A DNA stretch of 64,000 nt from RBC074 sp964470555 (GTDB lineage: Bacteria > Acidobacteriota > Blastocatellia > RBC074), in assembly GCA_964470555.1 (NCBI GenBank), contig CAYYDG010000011.1, forward strand, positions 94,907 to 158,906, given 5' to 3'. The position numbers were made by a program, and so were the translations under genes. Below, piece after piece: positions 50,336 through 59,835 of this stretch. The notes under the pieces were generated by a model. That model did no database searches. It was not told the origin of the DNA and was given only the letters and a program-made list of their open reading frames with translations. Position 1 is the stretch's first letter. Each line of letters starts with the position of its first letter.

Positions 50336-51649
50336 TTATTTGCTGGAACTGCTGCTGGCGGCTTGCGGTTGTTTCCGCAAATCCTGTTTATCGAGCGTGT
50401 AATCAACATATCCGATCATCATTTCTTCCCAGGTTTGATCTCCCCAGCGAACGTCTTTCGTCGGATCGGGATTGAATTTGTTGTTGATCGAATTGTCGTA
50501 ATGCGCGACGCAGACGAGCTTGCTGCCTTTGGGCGCGAAGACTTCTTCCTTGAACACATACGTCAACTGCCAGCCAAAATCCCAGCGCGGAATCCAGAGC
50601 AGCACTTTTGATTTTCCATCGGGATACACCAAAGTGTATTTGAAGTCTTTGCCACGCATGTGCATGTGCGGGTGGAGGCTGTCTATGTGACTGTCTTCCT
50701 TGAAGGTGAATTCCGAAATGACTTCGTGATTCGGCGCGCCTGCGGGAATGACGAAATTGCTCTGCACGGCTCCGGCGGTGATGACACGCTTTTCCACTGG
50801 CGCTTTGGAAAAGATCAATCCGATGCTCGAACGATCTTTGCCCGGTTCGCCGTTGGTCGTGTAATGCACCTGGAAAATCAGCACCGAGCCTTTTTTGACC
50901 AGTTTGGCCTGACCGTCGCGCAATTCCAGCGGAGCTTCGCCGGGCGCCCAGCCGACCAAACGGCCATCGGAATCCGCCGGGCGATCATTGGAACTGCGAC
51001 GAAATGTGGAAAGTTTGGCTGGTTCGATTTCGCCCGCTGGTGGCAATTCGCCGTGCTCGGGATACCGCACGCTGACAATGACGTGATGCACATGCGCGCG
51101 GTCGCCCTGGCGAATTTCGGCAAACTGCACGAATTTGTCTTCGGTGAAGTTGGTCGGCACGGCGAAGTATTTGTACGGGATCGTGCCTTCCGCCGGAATG
51201 TTGAATTCCACAGTCATCGGCAACACCACGTCGGGTTTGCCGATTTGCCAACCTTCAGGAAAGTTCGGATTCGGCGGCAAATCTTTCGGGTCGCCTTCCG
51301 GCGCGCCGCCTGAAACCCAAGCCTGAATCGTGTCAATTTCCTTTTGCGACAAACGCGGGTCGTTGGAAAACTCGGTGTGTTTCTCATCCGCAAACCACGG
51401 AGGCATGGTGCGCGAAGTCACCACTTCACGAATGGATTTCGCCCACGGGCGCACCTGTTTGTACGTCAGCAAGGCCATCGGCGCGACTTCGCCGGGACGA
51501 TGACAAGCCTGACACTTGGTCTGGATAATCGGCGCAATATCTTTGTTGAAGGTAACAACAGCGGCTGATGATTGGCCGGAATCGGAAAGCAGGAACCAAG
51601 CTGCCGCAACACAAAGCCCAAACAGGCTGGTGGTTAAAGCACGTTTCAT
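50336..51649 (-). CDS. Cytochrome c / copper type II monooxygenase-like fusion 2
   Basis: 437 residues and a paralogue of the downstream gene. Signal/anchor at the start, then CQACHRPGEVAPM for haem c (near residue 46). The copper domain shows HVHHVIVSVR, FQVHYTTNGE and LHPHMHMRGKDFKYTLVYPD, i.e. His clusters and Met-rich motif of the copper monooxygenase fold. The start ATG 51649 follows GGAGG. It is the first gene of the three-gene operon. Together the two fusions suggest electron transfer from haem to copper within one chain. Confidence 0.88.
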   Translation of the reverse strand: MKRALTTSLFGLCVAAAWFLLSDSGQSSAAVVTFNKDIAPIIQTKCQACHRPGEVAPMALLTYKQVRPWAKSIREVVTSRTMPPWFADEKHTEFSNDPRLSQKEIDTIQAWVSGGAPEGDPKDLPPNPNFPEGWQIGKPDVVLPMTVEFNIPAEGTIPYKYFAVPTNFTEDKFVQFAEIRQGDRAHVHHVIVSVRYPEHGELPPAGEIEPAKLSTFRRSSNDRPADSDGRLVGWAPGEAPLELRDGQAKLVKKGSVLIFQVHYTTNGEPGKDRSSIGLIFSKAPVEKRVITAGAVQSNFVIPAGAPNHEVISEFTFKEDSHIDSLHPHMHMRGKDFKYTLVYPDGKSKVLLWIPRWDFGWQLTYVFKEEVFAPKGSKLVCVAHYDNSINNKFNPDPTKDVRWGDQTWEEMMIGYVDYTLDKQDLRKQPQAASSSSSK

Positions 51650-51751
51650 GGTGAACCTCCGTTAAAGGGAAAATTCTGATGGAAAAGCGCGGAAACAATA
51701 GCACCACCAGCCGGGCAATGGAATGTTTTGAGCGTATTCGGCGCAGATAAG

Positions 51752-52177
51752 TTATGAGGGACGGTTTTTGCGTTCTTCTTCCCGTTCGGCTGTTTTGGCG
51801 CGCAAGGGGCGGCCTTTGTCCGGCGTAGGGTCTTTGACTTCTCCATACGCCGCGCGGCCTTCGTGATCTTCGGGCAGGTATTCGGTGATCGGCAACCCTT
51901 CCGGCGTGACGAACAACAGGCAATGGCAGTATTTGTAAATCTGCATGTCGTCGCACGCGCAAATCCAGGTGCGATGCTTCACTTCTTCCTGCTTGTTTGG
52001 ATAAAACCGGCAAGGGCACAACGGTTTGCCCAGCGTGTCTTTGTGATAAGCCAGACCGAGCACGACGGCTTCGGTCACTTCCTTGTCCGGATGGACGCTT
52101 GTGCCGGATTTTTCGCAATACTTTTGGACAAAGTTTTGCATTTTCTGCAGGCTTTCTTCGCTGACAGTTCTATTCAT
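51752..52177 (-). CDS. Ferredoxin-thioredoxin reductase catalytic-subunit-like protein
   Basis: 141 residues. The cysteine pattern is CPC (54-56), 16 residues, CAC (73-75), 8 residues, CHC (84-86). This is exactly the spacing of the plant/cyanobacterial FTR catalytic subunit (CPC-X16-CPC-X8-CHC), except that the middle proline is alanine. These residues would hold a 4Fe-4S cluster and active disulfide. The C-terminus carries an extra basic tail rich in Arg/Glu. No variable subunit gene is nearby; in non-phototrophs such proteins are thought to serve thioredoxin with ferredoxin. Confidence 0.9.
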   Translation of the reverse strand: MNRTVSEESLQKMQNFVQKYCEKSGTSVHPDKEVTEAVVLGLAYHKDTLGKPLCPCRFYPNKQEEVKHRTWICACDDMQIYKYCHCLLFVTPEGLPITEYLPEDHEGRAAYGEVKDPTPDKGRPLRAKTAEREEERKNRPS

Positions 52178-52214
52178 GGCGGATAACCTTTCTAAATCGA
52201 AGCAAAAAACTTTG

Positions 52215-52324
52215 AAACAGGATCAACAGGATTTTTTCAGGATGAACAGGGTTCAAAACTGACCGAAATCTTGCTGGAATTGAGCATCGTGTAAATCCTG
52301 TCGAAAATCTTGCTCATCCTGTTT
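52215..52324. repeat. AGGAT-word hairpin
   Basis: The left arm carries AAACAGGATCAACAGGAT, TTTTTTCAGGATGAACAGGG. The right arm carries TAAATCCTGTCGAAAATCTT, GCTCATCCTGTTT. Together they form a long imperfect stem in the 248-base gap between the FTR-like and S9 peptidase genes. The rest of the gap holds no gene that I can see. Confidence 0.8.
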
Positions 52325-52425
52325 TTTCTGGTTTAGTTCAAAAAATGAATCGCGCGCGGCAATGAGTTTTCGACAAACAACTTCACCGACGCGCGCGACA
52401 CTGTATCAAGCTGGCGTAATTTGAG

Positions 52426-55149
52426 CTAGCGACCGCCTCCGCGGCGATTAGCGCCTTTGTCGCCGACCTGTTCACGTTCCCTGTTCAGTTCCACCATGTC
52501 CACGTCGGTGCTGACATCGCCGAGCAGATGTTTGCAGAAATAATCCGCTCGCAGCCAGAAAAAGTAATTCGTCGCATCGGCAAAGCCGTGCCGTTTGCCA
52601 GGAATCATGAAAAAGTCGAACCGCTTGTTCGCTTTGATCAACGCATCAACCACGCGCAGCGTATTGGCCGGATGCACGTTGTCGTCCATGTCGCCTGTCA
52701 CCAACAGCAATCTGCCTTTCAGATTTTTAGCCAGTTCGGAGTTGCGCTCGATGTTGTACTCGAACTTCACATTGCCGTCTTTATCCACGACTTCCTTGAC
52801 GCCGTGATGTTTTTCGCTCCACCAGCGATTGTAGATGTTGTTTTCGTGATTGCCTGCGGACGACACAGCGACTTTGAAAAAGTCCGGGTACACCAGCATC
52901 GCCGCCGTGGACATAAATCCTCCGCCCGAATGGCCATAAATTCCCACGCGTTCAATGTCAATGAAAGCGTGGCGACGTGACAATTGTTCGATGGCAGCTT
53001 TTTTGTCGGCCAGCCCGTAATCGCGCAAATTGCCGTAGCCGTAATTGTGATACCACTTCGACCGCGACGGATGACCGCCTCGGTTGCCGACTTCGATGAC
53101 GATGAAACCGAACTGCGCCAGCGCGATGCGGTCGTTGCGCGGCGTAAAGGTTTTTGTCACGCTTTCGGTCTGTGGCCCAGGATAGACGAACGCAATGATC
53201 GGATAGCGTTTCTTTTCATCGAAATCGAAGGGTTTGTACATCACGCCGTACAAATCCGTGACACCGTCGTCGGCTTTGACTTTGAACGGTTCCGGGAATT
53301 TGAAGCCCGCTTCGTTCATCGCCGTCAGGTCGGTTTTTTCCAAATCCATGACTTTGTTGCCCAAGTTGTCGCACAAAATGGATTCGGGCGCGATGTTCAC
53401 ACGCGAAGAATTATTGACGAAGTATTTGCCCGAATCCGACGTTGCCGCCGCGTGTGAAGCGTCGCCGGGATTGAGCAACTTGATCCCGCTGCCGTTGAAA
53501 TTGATGCTGTAAGCGTGCTGGTAATACGGGTCTTCGCCTGCTTCTCGGCCATTGGCGTTGAAATACAGCGTGCGCGTTTTTTCGTCAATGCTCTCAACGC
53601 TGTCGCAGTAAAACTCGCCCGAAGTAATTTGATTCTTCAGCGCGCCATCCGCTCCGAACAAATAGTAATGCCCCCAGCCATCGCGTTCAGACCAGTGAAT
53701 CAACTCCTGCCCGTTATTCACCAAGACCAGCGGTTTGATTTCGACATAAGTGTTCAGCCGCTCTTCGATCAACACCTTGACTTCGCCGGTCGCGGTGTCG
53801 GCGACGCATACGTCAATCTTTTTCAAATCGCGGCTGGTGCGATTGAAATACAGTTTGTCAGAACCATCGGCCAGCCATTTCGGTTCGACGCCCGAACCTT
53901 GCGGGCCGCCGCCTTGTTGCTGTTGCTGTTGATCCTGATCGCCGCTGCGATCCACCTGAATGAAACGTGCGCGTTCGCGTTCGGCGTTGGTGACGCGAGC
54001 CGTGTAAAGGGAAACCTGCTGATCAGGAAAACGATCTTCTTTGATTTTGACGCGAGCCTTGCTGGCAATATCGAAAACTTCCAATTCGGCTTGCGGTTGA
54101 TTGACTTCGCCGGGCATGCCGTAGCGATAGGTTTCCAACGTCGGACGCGGGTTCGACAGCGAGTTGATAACCCACAGATCGGCGACTTTGCGTTGATCGT
54201 TACGAAGCACGGAAAACTTCTTTGAGTCTTTCGACCAGAACACAGTGATTGCCGGAACGCGCGGAGTTTTGTTTTTGTCGCTGAATTGATACGCGCGCTT
54301 TTCTTCTTCGCGGAGCCGCCGGGCGTAACTGAAATGTTCTTCGCCGTCGGTGGTGATCTGGGTTTCGACGATGGAAGCGTCGTCGTCTTTCTTCAGCGCC
54401 TTGGCGTAATTGTCGGCATCCATCACAAACAGGTTGTGGCCGCGCACGAAAACAATCGTCTTTTCATCCGGTGACACGGCAGCCCAGCGCGCTTTGCGCG
54501 GCGGTTGGTAATCTGGCAGCAAGGTCAGTTTGGCCGCCGCCAAATCCCACTCAAAATAAACTGTGCGATTCGGCGAAGGCGGCGGAGTCGTTGCGCCCTG
54601 AGCGCCGCCACGTTGTTGTTGCGGATCAGCCGATTCAGCCGGATTTCCCTGCCCGCTGCCGGCAACAGCCTGCTCTTCTTTCTTCAGACCGGGAATGTCG
54701 GCTTCGCGCGGCACGCTGATGTCAAACTGGAACGCAGAATCTTTCTTGACCATGCGAACGGTGGTGAACGGCAGATGCTGCGCGTCATAAGGGATGCGCG
54801 TGAGGTTGGTCAGTTGCGCAGCCATTTTGGCCGTGTCGAACAACGGCGCTTTGGTCTTTTTCAAAGGATCAACCAGATAAAACTTCCGTCCCTGGCCGGT
54901 TTCGTAGCTGTACCAGAACCTGTCGCCGGTTTCGAGCCAGTGCGGTGTAACGGCTGTGTCGAAGACCATCTTACCGACTTTTTGCGCCGTCCAGCGCGAA
55001 GCCAGATCGTAATTGGCTTTTTGCACGCGATTGTCCGACTCGGGCTTTTTGTCCTGCGCCAAACCGACGGCAGGCGTCAACATCAGGCTGAAACACAAAA
55101 CCAAAACAAATAACTGTTGCGAGATTCTCTGTAAGGAACGAAACATCAT
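52426..55149 (-). CDS. S9-family (dipeptidyl peptidase IV-like) peptidase, exported
   Basis: 907 residues from ATG 55149 behind AGGAGG, with a signal peptide (about 1-32, ending AVGLAQ). A beta-propeller domain (about 40-590) precedes the alpha/beta hydrolase. The catalytic triad is Ser in GHSGGGF (about 725), Asp in TGDMDDNVH (about 810) and His in GKRHGF (about 840). Release of dipeptides from peptides outside the cytoplasm is likely. Common in Blastocatellia-type genomes. It is separated from the methyltransferase gene by about 130 bases. Confidence 0.95.
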   Translation of the reverse strand: MMFRSLQRISQQLFVLVLCFSLMLTPAVGLAQDKKPESDNRVQKANYDLASRWTAQKVGKMVFDTAVTPHWLETGDRFWYSYETGQGRKFYLVDPLKKTKAPLFDTAKMAAQLTNLTRIPYDAQHLPFTTVRMVKKDSAFQFDISVPREADIPGLKKEEQAVAGSGQGNPAESADPQQQRGGAQGATTPPPSPNRTVYFEWDLAAAKLTLLPDYQPPRKARWAAVSPDEKTIVFVRGHNLFVMDADNYAKALKKDDDASIVETQITTDGEEHFSYARRLREEEKRAYQFSDKNKTPRVPAITVFWSKDSKKFSVLRNDQRKVADLWVINSLSNPRPTLETYRYGMPGEVNQPQAELEVFDIASKARVKIKEDRFPDQQVSLYTARVTNAERERARFIQVDRSGDQDQQQQQQGGGPQGSGVEPKWLADGSDKLYFNRTSRDLKKIDVCVADTATGEVKVLIEERLNTYVEIKPLVLVNNGQELIHWSERDGWGHYYLFGADGALKNQITSGEFYCDSVESIDEKTRTLYFNANGREAGEDPYYQHAYSINFNGSGIKLLNPGDASHAAATSDSGKYFVNNSSRVNIAPESILCDNLGNKVMDLEKTDLTAMNEAGFKFPEPFKVKADDGVTDLYGVMYKPFDFDEKKRYPIIAFVYPGPQTESVTKTFTPRNDRIALAQFGFIVIEVGNRGGHPSRSKWYHNYGYGNLRDYGLADKKAAIEQLSRRHAFIDIERVGIYGHSGGGFMSTAAMLVYPDFFKVAVSSAGNHENNIYNRWWSEKHHGVKEVVDKDGNVKFEYNIERNSELAKNLKGRLLLVTGDMDDNVHPANTLRVVDALIKANKRFDFFMIPGKRHGFADATNYFFWLRADYFCKHLLGDVSTDVDMVELNREREQVGDKGANRRGGGR

Positions 55150-55277
55150 CGGTCGAATCCTCCTGAAGGCGATTTGAATTTCGGGTGAAACGGGAACTGT
55201 GATTACCGGTGGTAACGTCGCTGATAAGTACGAGGAAAAATGTCTGGCGGTTACAGACATGGCTGGCGAACTTATCG

Positions 55278-56792
55278 TTAAAAAAGGCGTGGCTCGTATG
55301 GAAGCCGAGCTTTTTCAACCAAGTGCTGTGGCATCTGCAATCTTTCAAGGGCGCGAGGTTCGACTTTGACTGCGCCAGAACCATAAGACTTTCCGATCAG
55401 GGGAAGGTTGGCAACCGTTTCAGGGTCGTTCAAGACCGACCATAAACCGTCAACAAATTCCTTATTGCCGTGTAGCGGATAAACACACAAAAAACAGGTC
55501 AGTGGAATGACTCCGGCATAGTTACGAATAAACCGAGAATCTCTCCTGCCCAGATAAGCAAATAGAATAGGCGGTACAACACGCGATTCCATTTTGTACC
55601 AAGGGCGGCGCTGAGAAATCAGCGGCTTTTCTGGTAACCCCATCGCTTCTCCTTGTTCGATGTAGCGGCGAACCGCTGCCGGATAATCTGACAACGGCTT
55701 TCCATTCAATGCCAACAAACAAGTCGGACGCCCCTGAGCCCTTAGCCCAGCAAGCGTCGCGTCGGTGATTTCACTTTCAGGCACATCACGGGTTCTACCA
55801 ATTGCGGGAAGCAAAACTTCGCGCGGGATGCGAAGCTCGCGGACTTGTTCGTCGGTCAAAAAGAAGAAATCGTTTGCTCCAGTCGCAACACCGCGCAGCA
55901 CTTTGGCGAAATCGCCGAGCGTTGGACCGGTATACGGATTTTCAACCGGCAATCTTGAAAGCCCTGTCTTCACAGCTTCATCCAATTGCCTGAACGTAAT
56001 AGAAAGTGCGCCTGATGGTTCAGCAGAAAACCCGGAAGCTACCCAGCTTTTCAGCGTTCTGGTTCCTGCCTCGTGACATCGCACCCAGTGAAACTCTGGC
56101 TGCGGTTTGGCGTTGCGAATCAAAAAGATAATTGGATTGGTATCTACTTGTGGGAACGGCGAAGCTTGCGGGTCGAAAGTAACGACCGATTCAAGGCAAT
56201 AGTTTTCAGTCACCCACTTCCACAGCGCGCTGGCAAAAACTCCTTCGCAAGTATCGGCAGGCATGATGAATGCCAACCTTCCATCGTTATCCAACAAGCT
56301 CAAGGCTCGAATCAGAAAGTAAATATGCAACCCGGCTCGGCCATCGTAAGTTCGCCCAGTAATTTCCGCTGCCAGCGTTTTCAATCGCGCTTTGACTTCA
56401 AGAGAAAGTCTGTGATGACGAATGTAAGGTGGATTGGCGACGATGGCTTTCAGCTTCGTTTTAGGCGGGTCAAAGACGAAGTCGGCGATCCTGACTTGAG
56501 CCAGGTCATTTGCGGAAAGCCCATTTTTTTGAGCTTGAGCCAGCGCCGCCGGATCAAGCTCAACGCCCGTCAACGACAATTTGATCCCTCGCTCTTTTGC
56601 AACTGGCTTTGCCGACCGGAAAAACGCGCCCGCGCCAACAGCCGGGTCAAACAACTCTCTGCTGCCGCCAGCCAGCACGTATTCAACCATCGCCTCCGCA
56701 ATCCAATCCGGCGTCCAGAACTGCCCCTTCTCCCTCAAGGCTTCTCTGGTCAGCCAGTCGTTGGGCACTTTGTATCGGTCAAGCTTTAGCAT
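55278..56792 (-). CDS. N6-adenine DNA methyltransferase (type II gamma/TaqI-like)
   Basis: About 504 residues. Motif X is GQFWTPDWIAEAM (about residue 23), motif I DPAVGAGAFF (about 50) and motif IV NPPYIRHH (about 125). This is the order and type for m6A-MTases of the TaqI/Eco57I group. A long C-terminal target-recognition domain (about 280-500) is present, but no nuclease domain (no HNH, PD-(D/E)xK or GIY-YIG) is visible. The start at ATG 56792 has no strong Shine-Dalgarno. It follows the TIR gene by 37 bases on the same strand, suggesting that the two act together. An orphan epigenetic regulator is the alternative. Confidence 0.88.
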   Translation of the reverse strand: MLKLDRYKVPNDWLTREALREKGQFWTPDWIAEAMVEYVLAGGSRELFDPAVGAGAFFRSAKPVAKERGIKLSLTGVELDPAALAQAQKNGLSANDLAQVRIADFVFDPPKTKLKAIVANPPYIRHHRLSLEVKARLKTLAAEITGRTYDGRAGLHIYFLIRALSLLDNDGRLAFIMPADTCEGVFASALWKWVTENYCLESVVTFDPQASPFPQVDTNPIIFLIRNAKPQPEFHWVRCHEAGTRTLKSWVASGFSAEPSGALSITFRQLDEAVKTGLSRLPVENPYTGPTLGDFAKVLRGVATGANDFFFLTDEQVRELRIPREVLLPAIGRTRDVPESEITDATLAGLRAQGRPTCLLALNGKPLSDYPAAVRRYIEQGEAMGLPEKPLISQRRPWYKMESRVVPPILFAYLGRRDSRFIRNYAGVIPLTCFLCVYPLHGNKEFVDGLWSVLNDPETVANLPLIGKSYGSGAVKVEPRALERLQMPQHLVEKARLPYEPRLF

Positions 56793-56829
56793 TCGACAGT
56801 TCTCGCAAAGACCAATCAAAAATAAGTTG

Positions 56830-57780
56830 CTATTTCTTTGAATCGCTTTTTGAGGCTAACAGTTTGGCCACTTCTAGAACTGTCTCTAAAAATTTTGGGT
56901 CAAATTGATTTGAATCTAAAGCTGAGAAAGAAGAATTCTTATCGATGTTCCAATGCTGGAATACTTCTTTCAGATCAGCCCAGCTTGCATCAGCACCAAA
57001 CGCTCGAAGATAGAATCTCCCAAAAGATATTGCGTGACTTCTGTCAGCGTTCTTTAACGCCTCAGACATGTAGGATTTGCCCAATGTGAATGCGTATTTT
57101 GAGCCAGCGATCAGTAGGCCGATGACAATTGCACTTTTTAATCCTAGATAAGCCAATCTAATCCACTGCTGATCCGTGACTTCTCCAAATCGGGCAACGC
57201 TATAAAACCCAAATGCTATTCCAGCCACAAGCATCAAGAACCCAACTAAATACCATAGATTTCCTAACCAGCGATTTCTATTCTCTTGCACACTAAGTGA
57301 GGAAAGTGCCTCCTCGATGTATTCAGCAGCATTGAACTCGATGCGTTTTTTAGTTTCGACCTTTTCTTTTTCCTCAACGGCTCTGCCGACAATAAACTTG
57401 GCAATAGCGCGATCAATTTGATCAACTGCCTCTGTAATTTCCTCACGAGAAGTTACGAAAACTCCCTGTATATCCCGTACAACATCAGGTATCCCAATAG
57501 AACCGTAGATAAACGGAATGACCAGTGTTCGCCGCCTCAAGGCTCTAGCATTACCAAGCTCAGTCATTACGTACTGCGAACCAACAGAGTTTTCGGTCAA
57601 AAGAGAAATGAACACGTCAGAAGATTCAAGAGCCATTTCAAGTGATGTTCTCCAGTGGTCTCCCGGTGTTAATGAGGCATAGTCAATGCTGATTTGATGG
57701 CCCTTTTCCGAAAGCTTCCTCGAAATTTCATTGGCTAAATCCTTGTCTTGGCTGGAATGTGAAATGTAAATGTTGGCCAT
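56830..57780 (-). CDS. TIR-domain protein with two membrane helices
   Basis: 316 residues. The N-terminal TIR domain (about 1-130) begins ANIYISHSSQDKDLA and has the BB-loop area LTPGDHWRTS and the likely NADase glutamate at position 74 (SQYVMTELGNA). A charged linker (about 131-170) precedes two membrane helices (173-195 and 208-228), followed by an acidic C-terminal domain of about 85 residues. The gene is visibly AT-rich compared with neighbours. TIR proteins often deplete NAD+ in phage-triggered cell death; a membrane-tethered form is less usual. Cotranscribed with the m6A methyltransferase gene downstream. Confidence 0.9.
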   Translation of the reverse strand: MANIYISHSSQDKDLANEISRKLSEKGHQISIDYASLTPGDHWRTSLEMALESSDVFISLLTENSVGSQYVMTELGNARALRRRTLVIPFIYGSIGIPDVVRDIQGVFVTSREEITEAVDQIDRAIAKFIVGRAVEEKEKVETKKRIEFNAAEYIEEALSSLSVQENRNRWLGNLWYLVGFLMLVAGIAFGFYSVARFGEVTDQQWIRLAYLGLKSAIVIGLLIAGSKYAFTLGKSYMSEALKNADRSHAISFGRFYLRAFGADASWADLKEVFQHWNIDKNSSFSALDSNQFDPKFLETVLEVAKLLASKSDSKK

Positions 57781-57820
57781 TGAATCATCGCCTCACTTTT
57801 TCTGTTGCTCCGACAACTTT

Positions 57821-59680
57821 CTAACGTGCAGCCACAGTTGCGCTGGGCGAAGGTTGAGGCGATGGCGTGGCCAAGGGCAAGGGTTTGTTTTCGATCACGC
57901 CGCTGCCTTCTTTGACGACGTAAAGCTGGTTGGCAGCCAGATTCGTCAGTTTTTCCAATTTGCCGGTTGGCCATTCGATTTCGACGCGATCCAGTTTGTC
58001 ATTGCGGCCAAGCCCAAAGGTCAGCACAAATTCGCTCTGGGAACAGTAACTCGATCCGCTGTGAACGGATTGCCATTGTTTCGTGCCGTCGGGCAAAAAG
58101 GCCGTCACTTTCGCTCCTATGCCATTGTGATTGGAACCAGCGCCTACGGTTTTGAACCGGGCAAAGCGCGCTTGATTGCCGCCGTCGTTGCGCAACAGAT
58201 ATGCCGGGCCGCCATTGGTCGTCATCAAAATATCCAGGTCGCCGTCGTTGTCGAAATCGGCGTACGCGGCTCCGCGCGCGACAATCGGTTTGGCAAAAGG
58301 TTTACCGGCTTTGGCCGTCATCTCAACGAATTTCTTTTTGCCTTCGTTGTGGAACAGCTTCGGACGCATCGCATAGGTGATTTTCGGCTGCACTTTGTTG
58401 ATATCGTCGGCGACGTGGCCATTCGCCAAAAAGATGTCGGGGCGTCCGTCCAGGTCGTAATCGAAAAAGAACAATCCGAAGGTCAAACTGAGCAGCGTCG
58501 CCTGTCCCACGTTGGTGGCCGGGGCTTCGTCAATGAACAGACCGGTTTTGCCTTCGTTGTGAAAGATGGCGAGCATTTCGTTTGAAAAGTTGCCGACGAT
58601 CAAACTGGGGAATCCGCTGCCGTCATAATCGGCGAAATCCACACCCATGCCTGCGCGCGCCTTTCCTTCTTCGCTGAAGGCGACTCCGGCGGTAGTGGCG
58701 ACTTCGGCAAACGTGCCGTTGCCATTGTTTTTGTACAGCTTGTTTGGTTGCGTGTCGTTGGCGACGAAAATATCCGTCCAACCGTCGCGGTCGTAATCGA
58801 ACGTCGCCACACCCAATGATTTGCTGGTCGGATCGCCGACGCCGGATTTTTCGGTCACGTCTTCAAATTTGCCGCCGACGTTGCGATACAGTCGCGCAGT
58901 CTGGCCTTTGTAACTTTCCGGCGTGCAGTAACTTTTGTTCGCTCCGTCGAGCGTGCAGTGCAAATCTTTTTCGATGGACCATTCGACGTAATTGCAAACG
59001 AACAAATCCAGCTTGCCGTCCTTGTCATAATCCAACCATGCCGCGCTGGTGGAAAAATCCGTCGTCGTGCCGCCGACTCCCATCTTGGCGGTCACATCGG
59101 TGAACTTGCCGTTGCCTGTGTTGCGAAAGAGTTTGTTTTCGCCGAGCGCCGTCACGTAAATGTCGTCGAATCCATCGTTGTCGAAATCGCCGATGGCCGC
59201 GCCCATACCATACATAGGTTTGGCCAGTCCGGCGGCGGCGGTCACATCGGTGAACGTGCCATTTTGATTGTTGCGATACAGCGCCATCACCGAACGACGT
59301 TTTTTCGGCGCGTCCTCAAAATCCATGGAGTTGATGAGCAAAATGTCCTGCCATCCATCGTTGTCGTAATCCAAAAAAGCGCAACCAGAGCCTGTCGTTT
59401 CGGGCAGATATTTTTTGCCGTAAGCGCCGCTGTTATGACGAAACCTGATTCCCGCTTGCGCGGTGACATCGGTGAATTCGACGGGCGCGAACTTGTCCGG
59501 CAGCGGCGGCAACGTCACTGTCGTCGTCGAAGGCGAGGCGACGGCTTCGGGCGAAGCAGCGGTTGTCGTGTCGGCAGTGGGAGTCGCAGGCGATTGCTGC
59601 GTCGTTGGCTGGCTGCAGGCAGCCAGAAAACCAGCAACTGAGAATAAAAAGACAAGGCGCAAACTGAATAGTTTCATCAT
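57821..59680 (-). CDS. CRTAC1-like lipoprotein (FG-GAP/VCBS and UnbV domains)
   Basis: 619 residues from ATG 59680 with a lipoprotein signal (lipobox FLAAC near residue 25) and a Thr/Pro/Ala linker. Repeats of the VCBS/FG-GAP type follow with Ca-binding-like DYDNDGWQDILL, DFDNDGFDDIYV and DYDKDGKLDLFV. The ASPIC/UnbV domain ends it (SNHNGIGAKVTAF, LTFGLGRNDKLDRVEIEWP). Such proteins are surface lipoproteins of unknown function, common in acidobacteria and Planctomycetes. It starts 40 bases downstream of the TIR gene's upstream end, but in its own unit. Confidence 0.93.
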   Translation of the reverse strand: MMKLFSLRLVFLFSVAGFLAACSQPTTQQSPATPTADTTTAASPEAVASPSTTTVTLPPLPDKFAPVEFTDVTAQAGIRFRHNSGAYGKKYLPETTGSGCAFLDYDNDGWQDILLINSMDFEDAPKKRRSVMALYRNNQNGTFTDVTAAAGLAKPMYGMGAAIGDFDNDGFDDIYVTALGENKLFRNTGNGKFTDVTAKMGVGGTTTDFSTSAAWLDYDKDGKLDLFVCNYVEWSIEKDLHCTLDGANKSYCTPESYKGQTARLYRNVGGKFEDVTEKSGVGDPTSKSLGVATFDYDRDGWTDIFVANDTQPNKLYKNNGNGTFAEVATTAGVAFSEEGKARAGMGVDFADYDGSGFPSLIVGNFSNEMLAIFHNEGKTGLFIDEAPATNVGQATLLSLTFGLFFFDYDLDGRPDIFLANGHVADDINKVQPKITYAMRPKLFHNEGKKKFVEMTAKAGKPFAKPIVARGAAYADFDNDGDLDILMTTNGGPAYLLRNDGGNQARFARFKTVGAGSNHNGIGAKVTAFLPDGTKQWQSVHSGSSYCSQSEFVLTFGLGRNDKLDRVEIEWPTGKLEKLTNLAANQLYVVKEGSGVIENKPLPLATPSPQPSPSATVAAR

Positions 59681-59767
59681 GGTTCTCGCAATCAAGTTGG
59701 GTTGAGTTGGGATTGAATTGAATCGGCTGGGAGACTACGAAATCCAGTAATTTGATGCAAGCACAAG

Positions 59768-59806
59768 GCAAAGCCTCCGCGCGTCAACGACCCGCGGAGG
59801 CTTTGC
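59768..59806 (-). terminator. Strong hairpin after the helicase gene
   Basis: A perfect 14-base stem, GCAAAGCCTCCGCG (59768-59781) with CGCGGAGGCTTTGC (59793-59806), 30 bases after the DEAD-box helicase stop. A T-rich tract is weak. It probably terminates the helicase transcript before the CRTAC1 gene. Confidence 0.8.
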
Positions 59807-59835
59807 GAATTTCGGCAAACAATGTCGGTTCGCAG

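Noticed and set aside
55278..56792. BREX-type PglX or type I HsdM
   Set aside because: The protein is much shorter than PglX, and no pglZ, brxC, hsdS or hsdR genes are near. The motifs fit a type II gamma methyltransferase.
56830..57780. Thoeris ThsB
   Set aside because: No ThsA-like NADase gene nearby and the protein has two membrane helices not typical of ThsB.
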